Assembly: GCF_032854445.1 (NCBI RefSeq)
Contig: NC_088303.1
Span: forward strand, 16,005,501 to 16,069,500
DNA length: 64,000 nt
Reading direction: 5' to 3'
Source: Liolophura sinensis
Lineage: Eukaryota; Mollusca; Polyplacophora; Chitonida; Chitonidae
The notes beneath the pieces are model-generated. The model was not told where the DNA came from. It did no database searches and saw only the letters and a list, made by a program, of their open reading frames with translations. Position numbers and translations under genes: made by a program. This document shows, one piece after another, positions 25,436 through 37,724 of the stretch; the first letter of the stretch is position 1; every line of letters begins with the position of its first letter.

Positions 25436-26773
25436 TTTTTTCATAATAAATGCCTGACTATCCTTTCATAATTGTCCCATTATAATATCTTAAGTAAACA
25501 AAATATTTCATTCAGGAATTTCATAGAATAGTGATTTTTTTTTTTTGGTTCTTTCCTTATTTTCTTATACTTTTTGCTACTGCAAATGTTAAACCATGAA
25601 TGATACATCATTGTAAATGTAATTGCACAAAATGCTTTTTAAGATGACAATTGGAGGAGCATGCATCCCTTGCTTTGAATACTTTGTGACTGAAATGACA
25701 ACTAATATTAACATACCAAACTTAATGATTGATTTACGATTACATTGCTAATGCTACTACATAAGTTTTAACAATATTTTATTCCAAATTTTGAAATCAT
25801 TAATGACACAAGATCGCGAAAAGAAATATTGGGTTGAGATCAGAATAATGGCATGAACCATAATATGCCACCATTAAAACCTGCAGTACCCCTTAAAAAC
25901 TGCATGAAGGTTTATTCACACTGGCATGTGGTTGAAAACTCAAGCAAATTCACCAAAGATTGGCTTTGTTTGGCACTACATTTTAATTTTTAATGACTTG
26001 AAAATTTTAGGCTTTTCAGTAACAAAACAATCTGAACAGTTAAACCTATTTCGTTTATTACCAAGTTGAACCACTGTAATGGGCCCTTCTTTCACATCAG
26101 TTTGTGTAGCCTAGTTCATGTAAATTACCCAGATATCATAACCTATTCACACTGTGCTATTTCTATAAAATAAACCCATGTTTTTTTCTCTCCTTGCAAA
26201 TAACAGGTGAACATTACCTGTAACTAGTGTCCACTGCCAGTGTCCAGGCTAAGTGAAAATCCCCACAACAGTTCACTTCAACACAGGAAATAACTCTAAT
26301 ACTCTTCTGTGTGATGTGTGATATCCGCCATTTATCAGAATATGTGATTTAGCACACATTTCACCCTATGCCATTGGGATGCAGAGATTCCTCATTAAAC
26401 AAGCCTTCTGTAAATACTGCCTTCACACAACAAATGTCCCCAACCGGTCTGAGCTGTCGCAATAATAGCTATGTCAAACTCCAATTTCATGAAAAAGTCA
26501 TGTACCACATTTCAATTCAATGTGATGAAAAAGTCCAAAAGTGGACAAAAAGGACAAAATTTTGTCCAAAATGATGGAACAGTCAGACACTCAAACTTGA
26601 TCAGTAACATTTGGCTAAATCTATGCTGGTCAAGAACCAATAACATTTATGCTTGATGAAACATTATTTTACCACCATCAAATAACAATGCTAACACAAT
26701 GACCCACAAGCTTAGAAGGTTGAGAGGATGCACAAACATTTACTGACCACAATAACTGAATATGTTTACTTAC

Positions 26774-27054
26774 TGTAATCTCTGAAACTAGTCCTGATAT
26801 GGCTCTCTGTCCTTGGCATGACATTATCCAGCAGTTGTCTGCCCCTGAGTAGCTCCGGCTTGTTCCAAAAGTACATGGCACCATGACCGCAATCGTACAG
26901 ACCAGAGTCGAATGAAGAGTCAAGAGTCTCCGGGGCCACAGCTTTAGAGCGGCGTCGTTTCTGGTTGGGCGTGGAGTAGCGAGGATTTGTCCTAGGGAAG
27001 GTACCCCCTGTGGATTGGTAGTATGACGCCGGCATCTTCTCAGATCATCCAGCT
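26774..27054 (-). CDS. exon A: start codon and N-terminus of the LIM protein
   Basis: The exon is 281 nt between acceptor gtatcctttcag and donor ACA|gtaagt. A TGA lies in frame nine bases before the ATG at 27035, so the first 19 nt are untranslated and the ATG is the start. The coding part is 87 codons plus one base. It begins MPASYYQSTGGTFPRTNP, has a basic patch (NQKRRRSKAV) that could be a nuclear localisation signal, then ETLDSSFDSGLYDCGHG, and ends HIRTSFRDY. It joins exon B in frame (A|GA gives Arg). A second frame through the whole exon, beginning ELDDLRRCRR, is also free of stops; if used it ends soon after entering exon B. Because A starts with an acceptor, an untranslated exon must lie upstream. 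The residues are not from a family I recognise. Confidence 0.78.
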
Positions 27055-28274
27055 CTGAAAGGATACAACATGAAAGTAGATAAGAATGATCAGCCATCAG
27101 ATGCATTATAAACTTTCAACACACGTTTATTTCATACGAACATTTTATTCAATATTGCCATTCCGTATACAAATTGCTTGTGGCGCTTGCTGGCACTGCT
27201 ATAACTTTGCCCTTCGTCAGGTACATGTACTTATGGAAGGTCAGGCTGTGCCTGGTTTCCCACACACATAAACCTGATCAAAAAAGTAAAAGAAAAATAT
27301 TACAAAAAATGCTGTAAATGAATTAAACAGACAGGATCATCACAATAACACTTTTCCTCAAGCAGATTTAACAGCCTTCAAATTGTCTGAAAATGCAAAA
27401 CTTTGCTATCAGCAACAATTATGGCTGACAGAAATGTTTCAAAGACAGCAGGAACTTCCCACAGATAAAATGATACTCAATATAACCCTTAACTGATTTT
27501 TGTTTAAGCAAAGCTGTCTTCTTTGCCCATCTATTTTCCACATATTTCTTTCAAAGAAAAATTCATTGCATCCAAAATGGTTGATTATGAACTTTAGAGG
27601 ACCTTCAAGTTTTCAATACTTTTCAATATTTGTAAGACAAAAGTAAGCTTGTTCCCACAATTCTGTCAAAGTTGAGAAATACCAGACAGTCCCTCTCTAA
27701 TGATCATGAATTAGTTTCATTAAAAGCTTAAGGAGACACAAATTTCTGCATTTTTTGACAGTTATAATGAGTAGGGAAAAGCACTGCACAAACAATTGTT
27801 GCTTTTATTATGAACACGCCAATCCAACCCTGACAATGAAAGCACTCAAAGGCATCCTCAACATACAAAGGCTTAATTACCGACACAAACTAACCAGGCT
27901 GGAGTTCTCTAGTGACAGCTGTATGCAAATCAGATTTGGCCTCTGGTTTTAAGAGTGTTAAAAATGTCAAAAGCAAGTAACATGTGGCGCATGCATGGGA
28001 TACCAGTTCGGATTTATTGTACTGTCTCAAGTTATCCGGCACAGCCAATCAAATTAAAATGCATATTTGTGAACATTCTAAATAATTCAGAAACACTAAC
28101 AAAGTACTATTATGTGCCTGACTGACTCTGAGTATTGTAAGTGGTCATTCACGGGTTGCCTGTCCTTCACTCTTAATTCACCACCAGGTGGCACCACAAT
28201 AATGGTCCAGAAAAACTACAAATTGGCCATTAAAAATAAACCTTTATCCTCATTTACCTGTCCCAGTTTCCAAA

Positions 28275-28322
28275 ATTCTTGAGTACAGCGTAAAACATCA
28301 ATCAAATAAATAAATCAATAAA
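28275..28322 (+). repeat. SINE-A 3' tail fragment
   Basis: The piece attcttgagtacagcgtaa plus aacatcaatcaaataaataa is the 3' end of SINE-A in plus orientation, ending in degenerate ataaat units. The tail runs up to the donor of candidate exon E. Confidence 0.8.
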
Positions 28323-28330
28323 TCATTTAC

Positions 28331-28373
28331 CTGTTGCTTTAAGCCCATCCTCATGAATGTGCACAATGGTGGT
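28331..28373 (-). CDS. candidate small exon E (43 nt)
   Basis: The segment lies between acceptor tttctgtggtacag and donor ACAG|gtaaat. Read from the first base it gives TTIVHIHEDGLKAT plus one base, phase 0 in and phase 1 out. It can join exon B in frame (G|GA, Gly), and would then skip exon A. If joined to exon A it enters that exon's second frame (ELDDLRR), which fails soon after entering exon B. The donor's intron side is the A-rich tail of a SINE-A fragment, so the exon may be recent or the site accidental. No family is recognised. Confidence 0.33.
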
Positions 28374-28754
28374 CTGTACCACAGAAATATAATCAATCAT
28401 CTTACTTATTACTTGCACATACTTTTAACCTTAAACTGTTGTCATTCAGACCTCATTCCATAGTACATTTCCTTGTCTTTTGTATTTTTAGACTACAAAG
28501 TTAAAAGAACTGGGGGAAATGTGGAGGGGATGGAGTGGGGTAAGGGGGGTCTTGGTGGAATTACAGCATGGGAATTAAAGTCAATACATTCAGATGTTCA
28601 CAGCAATCAAACAATTTATAACTACTAATACATAGTTGATTATCCATGACATGATGATCAGTGCAACTTTACATTACTACTGCAGTGTTTGAAACAGAAA
28701 TACTGAAATAACTAGATGTTGACAGCTCATTAAGATCACATTTGTAAAGTCATT

Positions 28755-28925
28755 TAATTGATAAGTGTTTTACACCATACTCAAGAATATTTCAGTTATC
28801 CGCAGGTTGCTCTCAGACCTTCTCAGCATGAGCTGGACTTGAACTCACAGTGACTGCATTGGTGAGAGGCTCCTGGGTCATTACGCCCTGCTGGTGAGCG
28901 AACTCCCTCAGCCATGGAAGCCCTT
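28755..28925 (-). mobile_element. SINE-A copy with tRNA-like head
   Basis: In window sense it runs from ttgataagtgttttacacca and tactcaagaatatttcagtt through gcaggttgctctcagacctt to a head that, read on the minus strand, holds an A box-like tggctgagggagttcgctc and a B box-like gagttcaagtccag. Those are internal RNA polymerase III promoter boxes of tRNA-derived SINEs. The middle of the element is partly deleted. Confidence 0.88.
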
Positions 28926-29269
28926 AACTAACATCACAGGCAATCAGACCAGACAACAGAACGTTCACACAAACACATAACACCCTAAAGCTTACTCTCA
29001 CAGGGTTACAAAGTAACTTTGACTGTTAGCTATTGTGTCAGCTTTTTGCTTTGTGATTTCTTTCACTTCCCATGAGAGAAAGCAACGCAGCTGGTCAAAA
29101 TAAAGCCTACTGAGACAAACATGAACTGAGAAAAACCTTATGATCTAAATCAACAGTCTGATGACCTACTTTTCGTCATCTGAATAAACATGTAGGTCAT
29201 GATCAAAGAAGCAGAATGGTATTATTCAGAACTATGAACTCCATTTGCAAAGATTTAATTTACATGATA

Positions 29270-29470
29270 TTTAGTCAGTAGTATATATCCTAAATGACCA
29301 TAAATTTCATCCATGACAAACTTGCCCATTTTTCCCGATTCTGAGAGTTCTATTGATTTTAGAAAGGTGTCTTACGATTGCTTGGGATATGAAATAATTA
29401 CTGGAAAATTGTAATTTTCAGCACCAAAAATAATATTTTGTTAAATTTATTGGCCTCTAAGAAAGTAAGC
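29270..29470 (+). mobile_element. fold-back element copy, family M1
   Basis: Contains cctaaatgaccataaatttc, gcccatttttcccgattct, ctattgattttagaaaggt and ttttcagcaccaaaaataat. The same words in the same order occur inverted at 48905-49200. No coding capacity. Confidence 0.75.
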
Positions 29471-32359
29471 CAAAAACTGCTATATCTTTCATTTCATTAG
29501 GCCAGAAAGCGATACTTGTTATCAAACAAATGAGTTTGTCAAATTTCACTGAAGTTCATTGTCTTACAGGTGTGGTGTTATCCAACATGGAATGAACTGT
29601 AAAGTGAGCAATGAACATTCTGAAACATTCTCTGTATGTGCCAGAGAAATGGTATTAAACCATACACCCAAGAAACATCCCTGCATAAAATCCTTGTAAA
29701 TGGACTTGGGCAGGTTCATAGCAGGGAAGGCTTTTCCACAGTGTAGCCCTAACGCACTGGGCAGCGGCTATATGTAGTGCTCTCCAGCTTGAGTGAAGAG
29801 GAGTCAAAGATGAGTATATATAAGCTTGTTAGAGCTGTCTGAGTCCCATTCAGCCTGGATTGATGTGTTTACCTGGAGTCTCTAACATCATCTATCCTCA
29901 TCCACACAACCCCCCCCCCCCCAATCCCTGGGACTGTTTTCATCATCTGTGTCAGCAAACCTTCACTTACAGGACACATGTACATATAAACATGTTTATC
30001 ACAGGCTGCTCTGCAGGCCAAGAGCTATAAGTTCTATTTAGCATCTTTGAACCTGAAGAGAAATTACTAAGCTGGAAATAAAATGCTGTCCGTAAAATAT
30101 ACTCACTCAATGCTTATACCTACTATAGTTTTCTTATGTAATGTATACTTAAAAATAGAGTGCTCTTTTAAATAATTTTTTTATGAAAGTTTAATCAGCT
30201 TTAGCTAAGAACTGGTACCATATGAAATCTGACCCTTAAAATAACCTCTATAAATTACCTTATTAAGTTGTTCAAGTAACTTTATATATTGTATTACTTC
30301 ACCATATTTGTTCACATATTTCATAATTTATGCATTTTTAATACTGTAGTTCATGTACGTTAACAACAAAAAAAGCACCTAAGCATTTCTAATAAATTTG
30401 AGGGCCGGCTGAGCATGCGTACATCAATCTTTCTTTTTTGTACAAGGGCTCTAGGGCTTGGAGCCACTTATCAATTTGGGCACACTAATGAGAATTACAT
30501 GTAAGTGAATCTGTACATATAAATTTTGTACCCTCTATCGCTATCATGTGCCTGCAATTACAGGTTGCAGATAAATATATGCATATAGCATGCCAGTTAC
30601 CATTGTACATGTACATAGCCTCAAGTGATCAATGAATGAGCTTTCATGCAGCTTGGAATCATGTTTTCACGAGCACCACAGAACTCCTTATCAACAGTAG
30701 TCCAACAGCCTTGCATAGGAACTATACAATCAATGAAGTCCAGTAGCCTAAAATACCCCATAACAAATGCTAGGAGTTAAACATCTAATTAAATAACTAG
30801 GAGTTAAGCCGAGAGGATGGATACATTCTCCATTAACATTCATGAGTACCTGCCCTCCATTACAGGTATGAGGAAATTACAGGAAATTTGAAGAATAAAG
30901 GAAAATACGTCCTGTAGATACCGAGAATCCATCAGCAAACTCAATTGTTACACATACACTGCAGTTTGAGTTATATTTTGCAAGATTTGTGCAACATTAA
31001 AGTACATTTATAATTCTTATTTCAATTCGAAATATGAACAGTCAAAATTCTTACAAGGACAAGTCTTTACAGAACACTACATGGGTGTGTTCAGAATTAC
31101 TGGCTTGTTTATGCAATGCCTGTTGTTTGGAGAGAAGAGTTTTCACAACGTAAAATAAAAATCTTCTGAAACAGAAAATATCCTACAAAATCATAATTTT
31201 TAGGAGAAATTAGGACTGCAGATGGAACAATTGCCCTTTGCAATACTCAGTCTTGCCACAGATATCTCAAAACAAAAACTCTTGACTTTTCATGACCAAA
31301 TCTGACAATAATTCAAGAATGACAAAATATGAGGACAAATATTTTACTATTAAATGCCTTAACATAGATATGATTCACCTTCCAAATCCACAAATGACAG
31401 TTCATGTTATAAAAGTTACAATTTAACACTAACAAAAAAATACGCAGATAAATTCACTGAGAAAAGAACACTCATGTCTTCTTCATGACAGTCTACAATA
31501 TTATCAACATTAAGGACATTAGTCATGCCTATTCATGTTGTTTTCATCGCTGTGAAAGCCTTTTTCTAATCATAGTTGACACATTTGAGGTAAATGTGAA
31601 TGTACAGGATAGCAAATTTGTTACAGTCATTGTTTTCAAAAGAATTCATGATTAGATAGATACTACAGTCCTAATGATCATACTTTAAAGGTATTAAAGC
31701 TGGATTTGTCCTAACTGGACAGCACTAGTCAAGTACTTTAACCAGATCAAACTGACACAAATCCTGAATTTCCACTGCCTTGCTAACACAATTTAGCAAA
31801 TTTGCCTTGAATTAATATCTCTGATGATTAACGACCTAGGTGTTAATTTCATGACAGGTAGCTCGTCCGCCTGTCAGTTTCATGACAGGTAATGCAATAT
31901 TCGTGTAACTTAAGCCGGCCCATCAAATCAGATGGAGACTCCGGCACTTCGAATGAAATAAATTATTAGTTGTCAGGTGATTCGGGTATTACCAACAAAT
32001 GTTCCACTGGGGCAAAACATTGACCCTTTCGTGTGGAGTCACCGACACTGCCCACTGGAAACCATCTCGGCTCGCTGGCGTCAATTAACCACACAAAGCT
32101 GTTTATCTAGAGGCATTCTCATTTACAGCCGACATGCACGCTTTTCACAAATTACAGGTATAATGACAATTATGAAATGTTACAGTTAACTGCAGGTAAT
32201 AAGTCAACTCAAAAGTTCCAATCATTCAGAATATTTTGTCAGTCACTTCCAGTACTTCTTCCTTAAAGTAAAAGAAAGCTAAAGTATAAAATAAGGTTCA
32301 TCATACAGACAACTGAAAATTATGCCTAAAAACACTTTCATTTATTTTTCCAGATTTTT

Positions 32360-32685
32360 TTTTTGGAAATGTTTGAAAGGCATTCAAATATTTGAATGCT
32401 ATGGTGGGCTGTATGTGCCATACTGATGGTATCTAGGAACTCTGACGTCACATCGCCTTTTTGTCCCGATGTTCACCAGAAGGAAAAAATTTTTGGGAAC
32501 ATTATTTCAGTAATCGTAAAATGAGTTATTCCAACAGTCAGTGTCGTGATTGGAGTTGGGAAAACTTCCTGTGACATCAGAGTTTCTAAACTCTGATAGT
32601 ATGGTCCGTAAAGCCCACCTTAGAGGTCAAATGTTTGAATGCCTTTAACTCCTTTCATAAAGATCTAAAAAAAAAAAAAAAATGC
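32360..32685. mobile_element. MITE-like element with about 100 bp inverted termini
   Basis: The left end aaaggcattcaaat, ggtgggctgtatgtgccata and ctctgacgtcac is matched, inverted, by gtgacatcagagtt, tatggtccgtaaagcccacc and atgtttgaatgccttt at the right end. Both ends abut homopolymer runs. The central 100 bp is unique and has no open frame. This is the form of a non-autonomous DNA transposon or a fold-back element. Confidence 0.85.
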
Positions 32686-33884
32686 ATGAATGGATATATT
32701 TGCACAGTTTTAAGTGGTCTTTTTAGTGATACTTTCTTCAATTTTTAGAGGTCTTTACCTTTGAGCTATAACCAAGGGTAATTTTAATATGTGCATGACC
32801 TATTCCACTGAACTCAGCTTTATGTAGCCAAATGAGCTGATATACAAGTCAATCATAACACTTTATTTTAGAAGCCACTGGCTAATCATTAGGCAATTCA
32901 GACACAGGTTGTAACCACGTGAACCAAGAACAAGTCCTAAGAACAACAATCCATTCACTGAATGTTGTCAATTAAATAAAAAAACTATTTCGTTGCGTTT
33001 ATTTTTAACCAAAATTTCTCATCCATTTTCATTAACCCACTATGAAATGAATTAATTTAATCGGTATTATTACAAACAGAGCAAATATGCTGTTTTTATT
33101 TTCACTCTTCACCATGTGAAATACGAATCTTGACAGGGATTCATAGACCAGGAATTTATAATTCACATTTAACAGTTGAAGGCAATTTACACGTATACGA
33201 TTTGGTCAAACTGCCTCAATAGCCAGGAGTTACATCTTGATTTACATTCAGATTTCCTCTTGGGACCTTATAAAACATGTACTATTGTGAGGGGTAATTA
33301 TTCCAAAGACCAGAGAAAACCACAGTCCCTCAGCAGTTTCCTAACAAACTTCCCAAGGCTGAAACAGTTAGAGCCCAACAGGAACTGAAATCAAACACCC
33401 TGTCTGCTTGGCCATTGCATGGCAGGACTTTGAGCCATCTGAACTGATGGGGTTTATGGGTCTACTCTTCCCCTGTCCAAACCTCAATTTCAATTTTATT
33501 GTGTATACATCCCGAAATATGATTCATGAGTGTTTGCTGGAGTTATTTACATCAGCGGGAACCATGAATCACTGTAAATACACCTACACGCCTCAAAATA
33601 GTACAGGAAATACCACATCACAAGTGTCAGAGTTAGCAGATGAAAACTCCCAGATGGCCTGATAGCATTGGTTATCCACACTATTTGGCACTCTTCACAC
33701 ATGTGGATCATGCCTTTAGACGCTCATATGGCACAGGTACCACAATCCCAGCTGACGCAGCACCAAAAACACCACCCAGAAGATCTGCATTATCTACTAA
33801 ACCTGGCACATATAAATCTGTCCATTCCAAAAAGCCATTTTATAACTACATGTAATTACAGTAGAGCTTAAAACCCTGGTTAGT

Positions 33885-33960
33885 TTTGAGTTCCACGATG
33901 TGACAGATTTGTCTTTGCATAAATATCACTTATGAAGTAACCATTATTTTAAGCTGTGAT
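33885..33960. repeat. fragment related to the M1 element border
   Basis: gatgtgacagatttgtcttt and agtaaccattattttaag resemble attgtggcagatttgtctta and the following bases at 48915-48980. Short and diverged. Confidence 0.4.
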
Positions 33961-36395
33961 ATTAAAAAAAATGACAATAGTAACATTTAAAGACATATAC
34001 TCCACCTGGTTTGTCAAGATGGCCCTAGATACACATGTATATCACACTTACTGCATGTGATCAAAAACAGCAAACCTTAATTTCACAACTTTCCTGTGAT
34101 GTCTACTGTCAAGATTCTGGATCCAATCTTTCCAGCTGTACATGTAAATGAAGTGGTGTTTAAGATATAACTGTTATATTCCCTTATAATTGGAACATTC
34201 AAGGTTTTGAAATAGAAAAATTCAATGTTTCTTATACCCATTAACACAAACCATCTTTCTAAACGAAACATTTATTCAACACCAGTAATCAACATCAAAT
34301 ATTCCAACATGTTCGCATGAACTTAAGTGCTTTCATACCTGATCTAATCTCTTCAGATCACTGAAAATCTACAAGAATTGGCAAGGCTAAAAATTACTTC
34401 ACAGGTAAATTTAAATATTTTATGAATATATTAAGTTTTTTTTTGTTTTGTTTTCTTTATCTGGTTTCCACAGTAATGTGCGTATGTAGCGATGCCAAAT
34501 ACCTTTAAAATACTGCTTACGCCATTTTCTAGTTAAACGAGTTATATCGTTTAACCACACACACAAAACATGTCAGCTAAGGAAAACTTGCTTAAAGACC
34601 TGAAGATACACAAGTGTTACATCCCTGGTAGAACCATCAGAGTGTAGATGATTCTCACAGCTGGAATATCAGTATGTTATCACTTACCACATCACTTTAC
34701 CATTCCTGTGCCAGCCAACAGTCATCAATTTACTCCTTATCACAACACCTGGAAATTTAACACTGGTTTATACAGACTTACCACAAATAATCAACTCTGT
34801 ACCCCGAAACTTTGCTTGAACTGGATACATTTTTTAGGCCTTATTATAAGCTTTAAAACAAAGTTTCCTGAAAGCTAAGTGCAGGGATAAGGCCAAGTAG
34901 AAATCATACTTATCACTACGTCTTTAATTTATGCCTGACAAATATATGGCTTCACGTTTCTGGTTTTCATTCATTTCTGTAACGGCTTATCACTGAACCG
35001 CTCTGGCATTATACAGGAGACCCTGGTTCAAAGAGGACAATTTGTCTTCTCGGCAAACCTGAGTTAGGCCATCTTACTAATCAAACCTGAGTTAAGGTCA
35101 ACACCCTATCGTCAGCCTACAGGAAATGACCATTTACAGTACTGGATGTCCAGACAATCATCAACATTTAACACAAACTAACGACCTGTGTCGAAAGAGT
35201 GATCGAAGTACTATATTTGACCTACATGTAAAATACCAACCACGACACAGTTACACTCACTTTGCTGAATTCTGAGAAATCTATTCACCTTAGATAAATG
35301 ACTTTCTCATCATTTAGAAAATACAGACAATGGGAAAAATGTTCAGCACCAACAGTATCATGTTATGGTTGTTAGTTGCCTGTAAAGGGCAATTTTCATG
35401 CAAGTCTTTAAGGCAAATACGGTATGTGGAGGTGTGAAGAAAACAGCAGCTCTCCTACAAGATGGAGTGGGTTGACCTCATGTCTGGTATGCCTGTACTG
35501 CTCGTAAACAATTGTTCGCAGACACTATGTCTTGCCAAACTTTCCACAAAAACAATCATTACTGCTGAACCTACCTAGTAGATGTTATACCATGGCCAAA
35601 ACCCTCTGTTCCCAGAAAACATCACAAACACAAGCACCATTAGACCTCCAGCAACATGTATAAATAATATACGATACTTTCTGCATAATAATCAAGTTAT
35701 TTTATTACTGACAAGCATGTATCACAGTTGAATACATTGTACTCAACTGTACGTTATTGAATAACTGCCCTGTTTAATAGTGTATAAGATATTTAGATTA
35801 TATATGTTACTAAGTATAGTCCCACACAAAGCCTGAATATATTGTCATTTCTCAAAAGAACCATACAACAGATAGGTAAAAAATTACTACTCCATCTTTG
35901 AAAGATCACAAAAATATTTTCACCAAATCATATTGATTGTTTTTTGTCAGTAAAATTTTCTTAAATAAAGACAACATTAGTAAAACCTTTATATACCATA
36001 CATTTACACTGTGTGTGTTTAAATCACGCTGAGGTCAATTAAAATACACCAAATCTCAGTATGCCTAAATCTGGGGCCTGATTTAGCATTTATTTTACAA
36101 TGTATGTACATGTAACAATAGGCTCTCTACCAAAGGAAAAAAAAGTGTTTCAGAAAAAATTATAAAAACAAAAAATATCTTTTCTGAATAACAACAAATT
36201 CTGTCAATTCTGTACATGTACATTTGTACAACTTATCATACAGACATTTAAAACAATTTAACAGTGATAAGAATACACCAATGGCTCCTGTGAGACTCAC
36301 TTCCAATAATGTGGCTGTCACTATAATGACAACTGAACATACTTGTCACTCCATTGTACACATTTCACAGCTAGAATATGGATGATATCACTTAC

Positions 36396-36495
36396 TGTCA
36401 ATGATTTTGTCTCCAAAAATATGGATGCCTGGGGGTGAATTATTGTCAATGATTTGCGGAGGAGATACAGTGAGAACCATGACCAGGACGAGTTG
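36396..36495 (-). CDS. candidate exon F (100 nt)
   Basis: The segment has acceptor ctcttgttctag and a perfect donor GACA|gtaagt. From its first base it encodes 33 codons: QLVLVMVLTVSPPQIIDNNS, then PPGIHIFGDKIID, with one base left over (phase 0 in, phase 1 out). A Met at codon 6 in good context (gtcATGg) could also be a start, making this an alternative first coding exon. It joins exon B in frame (A|GA, Arg), skipping exon A. It also follows candidate exon I in frame. The start is hydrophobic but too short to call a signal peptide. I do not recognise a domain. Of the small exons called by eye this is the most coding-like. Confidence 0.5.
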
Positions 36496-36898
36496 CTAGA
36501 ACAAGAGGCTACATAGATACACAGCTGTAGAAATACATCTGATCAATATCTGCTGATATCTATACCTGATGACTGGACTTGAAGGCTCATTAATACTAAA
36601 TAGCACCCTGAGAACCTTCAGTATTCCACTTCTATCACTCTTTGCCACTGCTTACCCCAGCATTAACCTGATAATGTCAAATTTATTATCACACATAAAA
36701 CTGTTTAATACATCGTCCAGAAAATAACTAAAAATATCAAAGGTGTTGAGGTTTTCCATGACATTTATCAGATTATTGGAAGTGTTAAAAAAAATTACTG
36801 CTTTCTCTTCCCCTACAAAAAAATAAGTGGGCAAATGAATAAAATGCAAATTTATGAAATGCAGAAAATGCGCATATTAATATTACAAATTTCACAGA

Positions 36899-36957
36899 AA
36901 CACTAAGAGAACAAAATGTACTCTAGTACACTAAGAGAACAAAATGTACTCTGGTAC
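36899..36957. repeat. 28 bp tandem duplication
   Basis: Two adjacent units of cactaagagaacaaaatgta plus ctctagta, one substitution apart. Confidence 0.93.
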
Positions 36958-37215
36958 ATAAAAAGTATAAAACAGAACTAATTCAGGGTGTTCATCATAC
37001 TGGAAAAGAAATAGCACTAATTTACCCCCCACAAAAGCACTAATTCTACAAAAAAAATCCACCAATGTCAGACACATACAATATGTTACAAAAGTCTTTC
37101 CCCTGAATTGGTTTTGTTTTCAATAACTTGTTCAACTACAGGAGGTGAAAATCACATCACATACAGACATCTGTCGTCACATGGAGAAAACATCAGGTTG
37201 TAAGTCTTGACTTAC

Positions 37216-37238
37216 CACCATTAAGAATGTCTGGTATT
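37216..37238 (-). CDS. candidate microexon G (23 nt)
   Basis: The splice borders are the best in the window: acceptor tttttttctcttag and donor GGTG|gtaagtc. Two frames are open. One gives IPDILNG (phase 2 in, phase 1 out), which can follow candidate exon H and precede exon B. The other gives YQTFLMV (phase 1 in, phase 0 out), which can precede candidate exon F 720 bp downstream. Microexons of this size occur in animal genes but so do chance site pairs. Confidence 0.35.
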
Positions 37239-37724
37239 CTAAGAGAAAAAAATGCTATTTGCCAAAAAGTTGTTTTTCTAAGCACCCTGTCCGCACAACA
37301 ACATGCCTCCAGTTGTATGAAAAGACGTAGCAATCTGCAATGCACCCAGAAAAAAACTTTGTCTTGACTTTAAGCTGCGGGTCAAGTGGAGCACCCTGTC
37401 TGAACTCTTAAACAAACTTAAACCAGCAGCCCACGAATGTGATTCTGGTAAAAACATTGGCTGTGTGCATAAACAACAAGTAGCATTAGGGAAGAGTGTG
37501 TGCAGACAGCTGGTCATTGTTGTCCCCCAGATGGCAGAGGGAGGATATTTAGAGGGGCAACCTTCAGGCAGATGGAGCACAGACGAGGCTCTACAGGGGC
37601 TAGCAAACAAGCCAAGGACTGAAGTAGAGGCACTTTACCAATACCTTGCTCACTATTATCAGCCTACCATAGGATAGGATTATCCAAGTCTGTTATACAG
37701 GTAGAAACATAAGAATATAAAATA

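Larger units (their letters stand above)
11833..26773. other. 15 kb intron between exons B and A, packed with minisatellites
   Basis: No further exon is called here. A 39 nt candidate near 16377 was examined and rejected. The interval holds one SINE-B copy, four tandem arrays with units of about 27, 44, 79 and 57 bp, and a SINE-A copy. Outside these it is plain AT-rich sequence. The weak echo of ttttgtccagca at 13970-14025 may be a decayed short tandem repeat. Confidence 0.65.
27055..36395. other. intron-like interval upstream of exon A
   Basis: AT-rich sequence with candidate exon E, SINE-A pieces, one M1 element and one larger fold-back element. A 40 nt segment at 29971-30010 has good splice sites (gcctgcag and CCT|gtaagt) and one open frame. 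It is mostly made of acatgta-type words and is not called. Parts at 30.1-32.3 kb and 32.7-36.3 kb hold nothing else I recognise. Confidence 0.55.

Noticed and set aside
29971-30010. 40 nt minus segment with good splice sites
   Set aside because: Mostly acatgta-type low-complexity words, and its phases fit only one neighbour.
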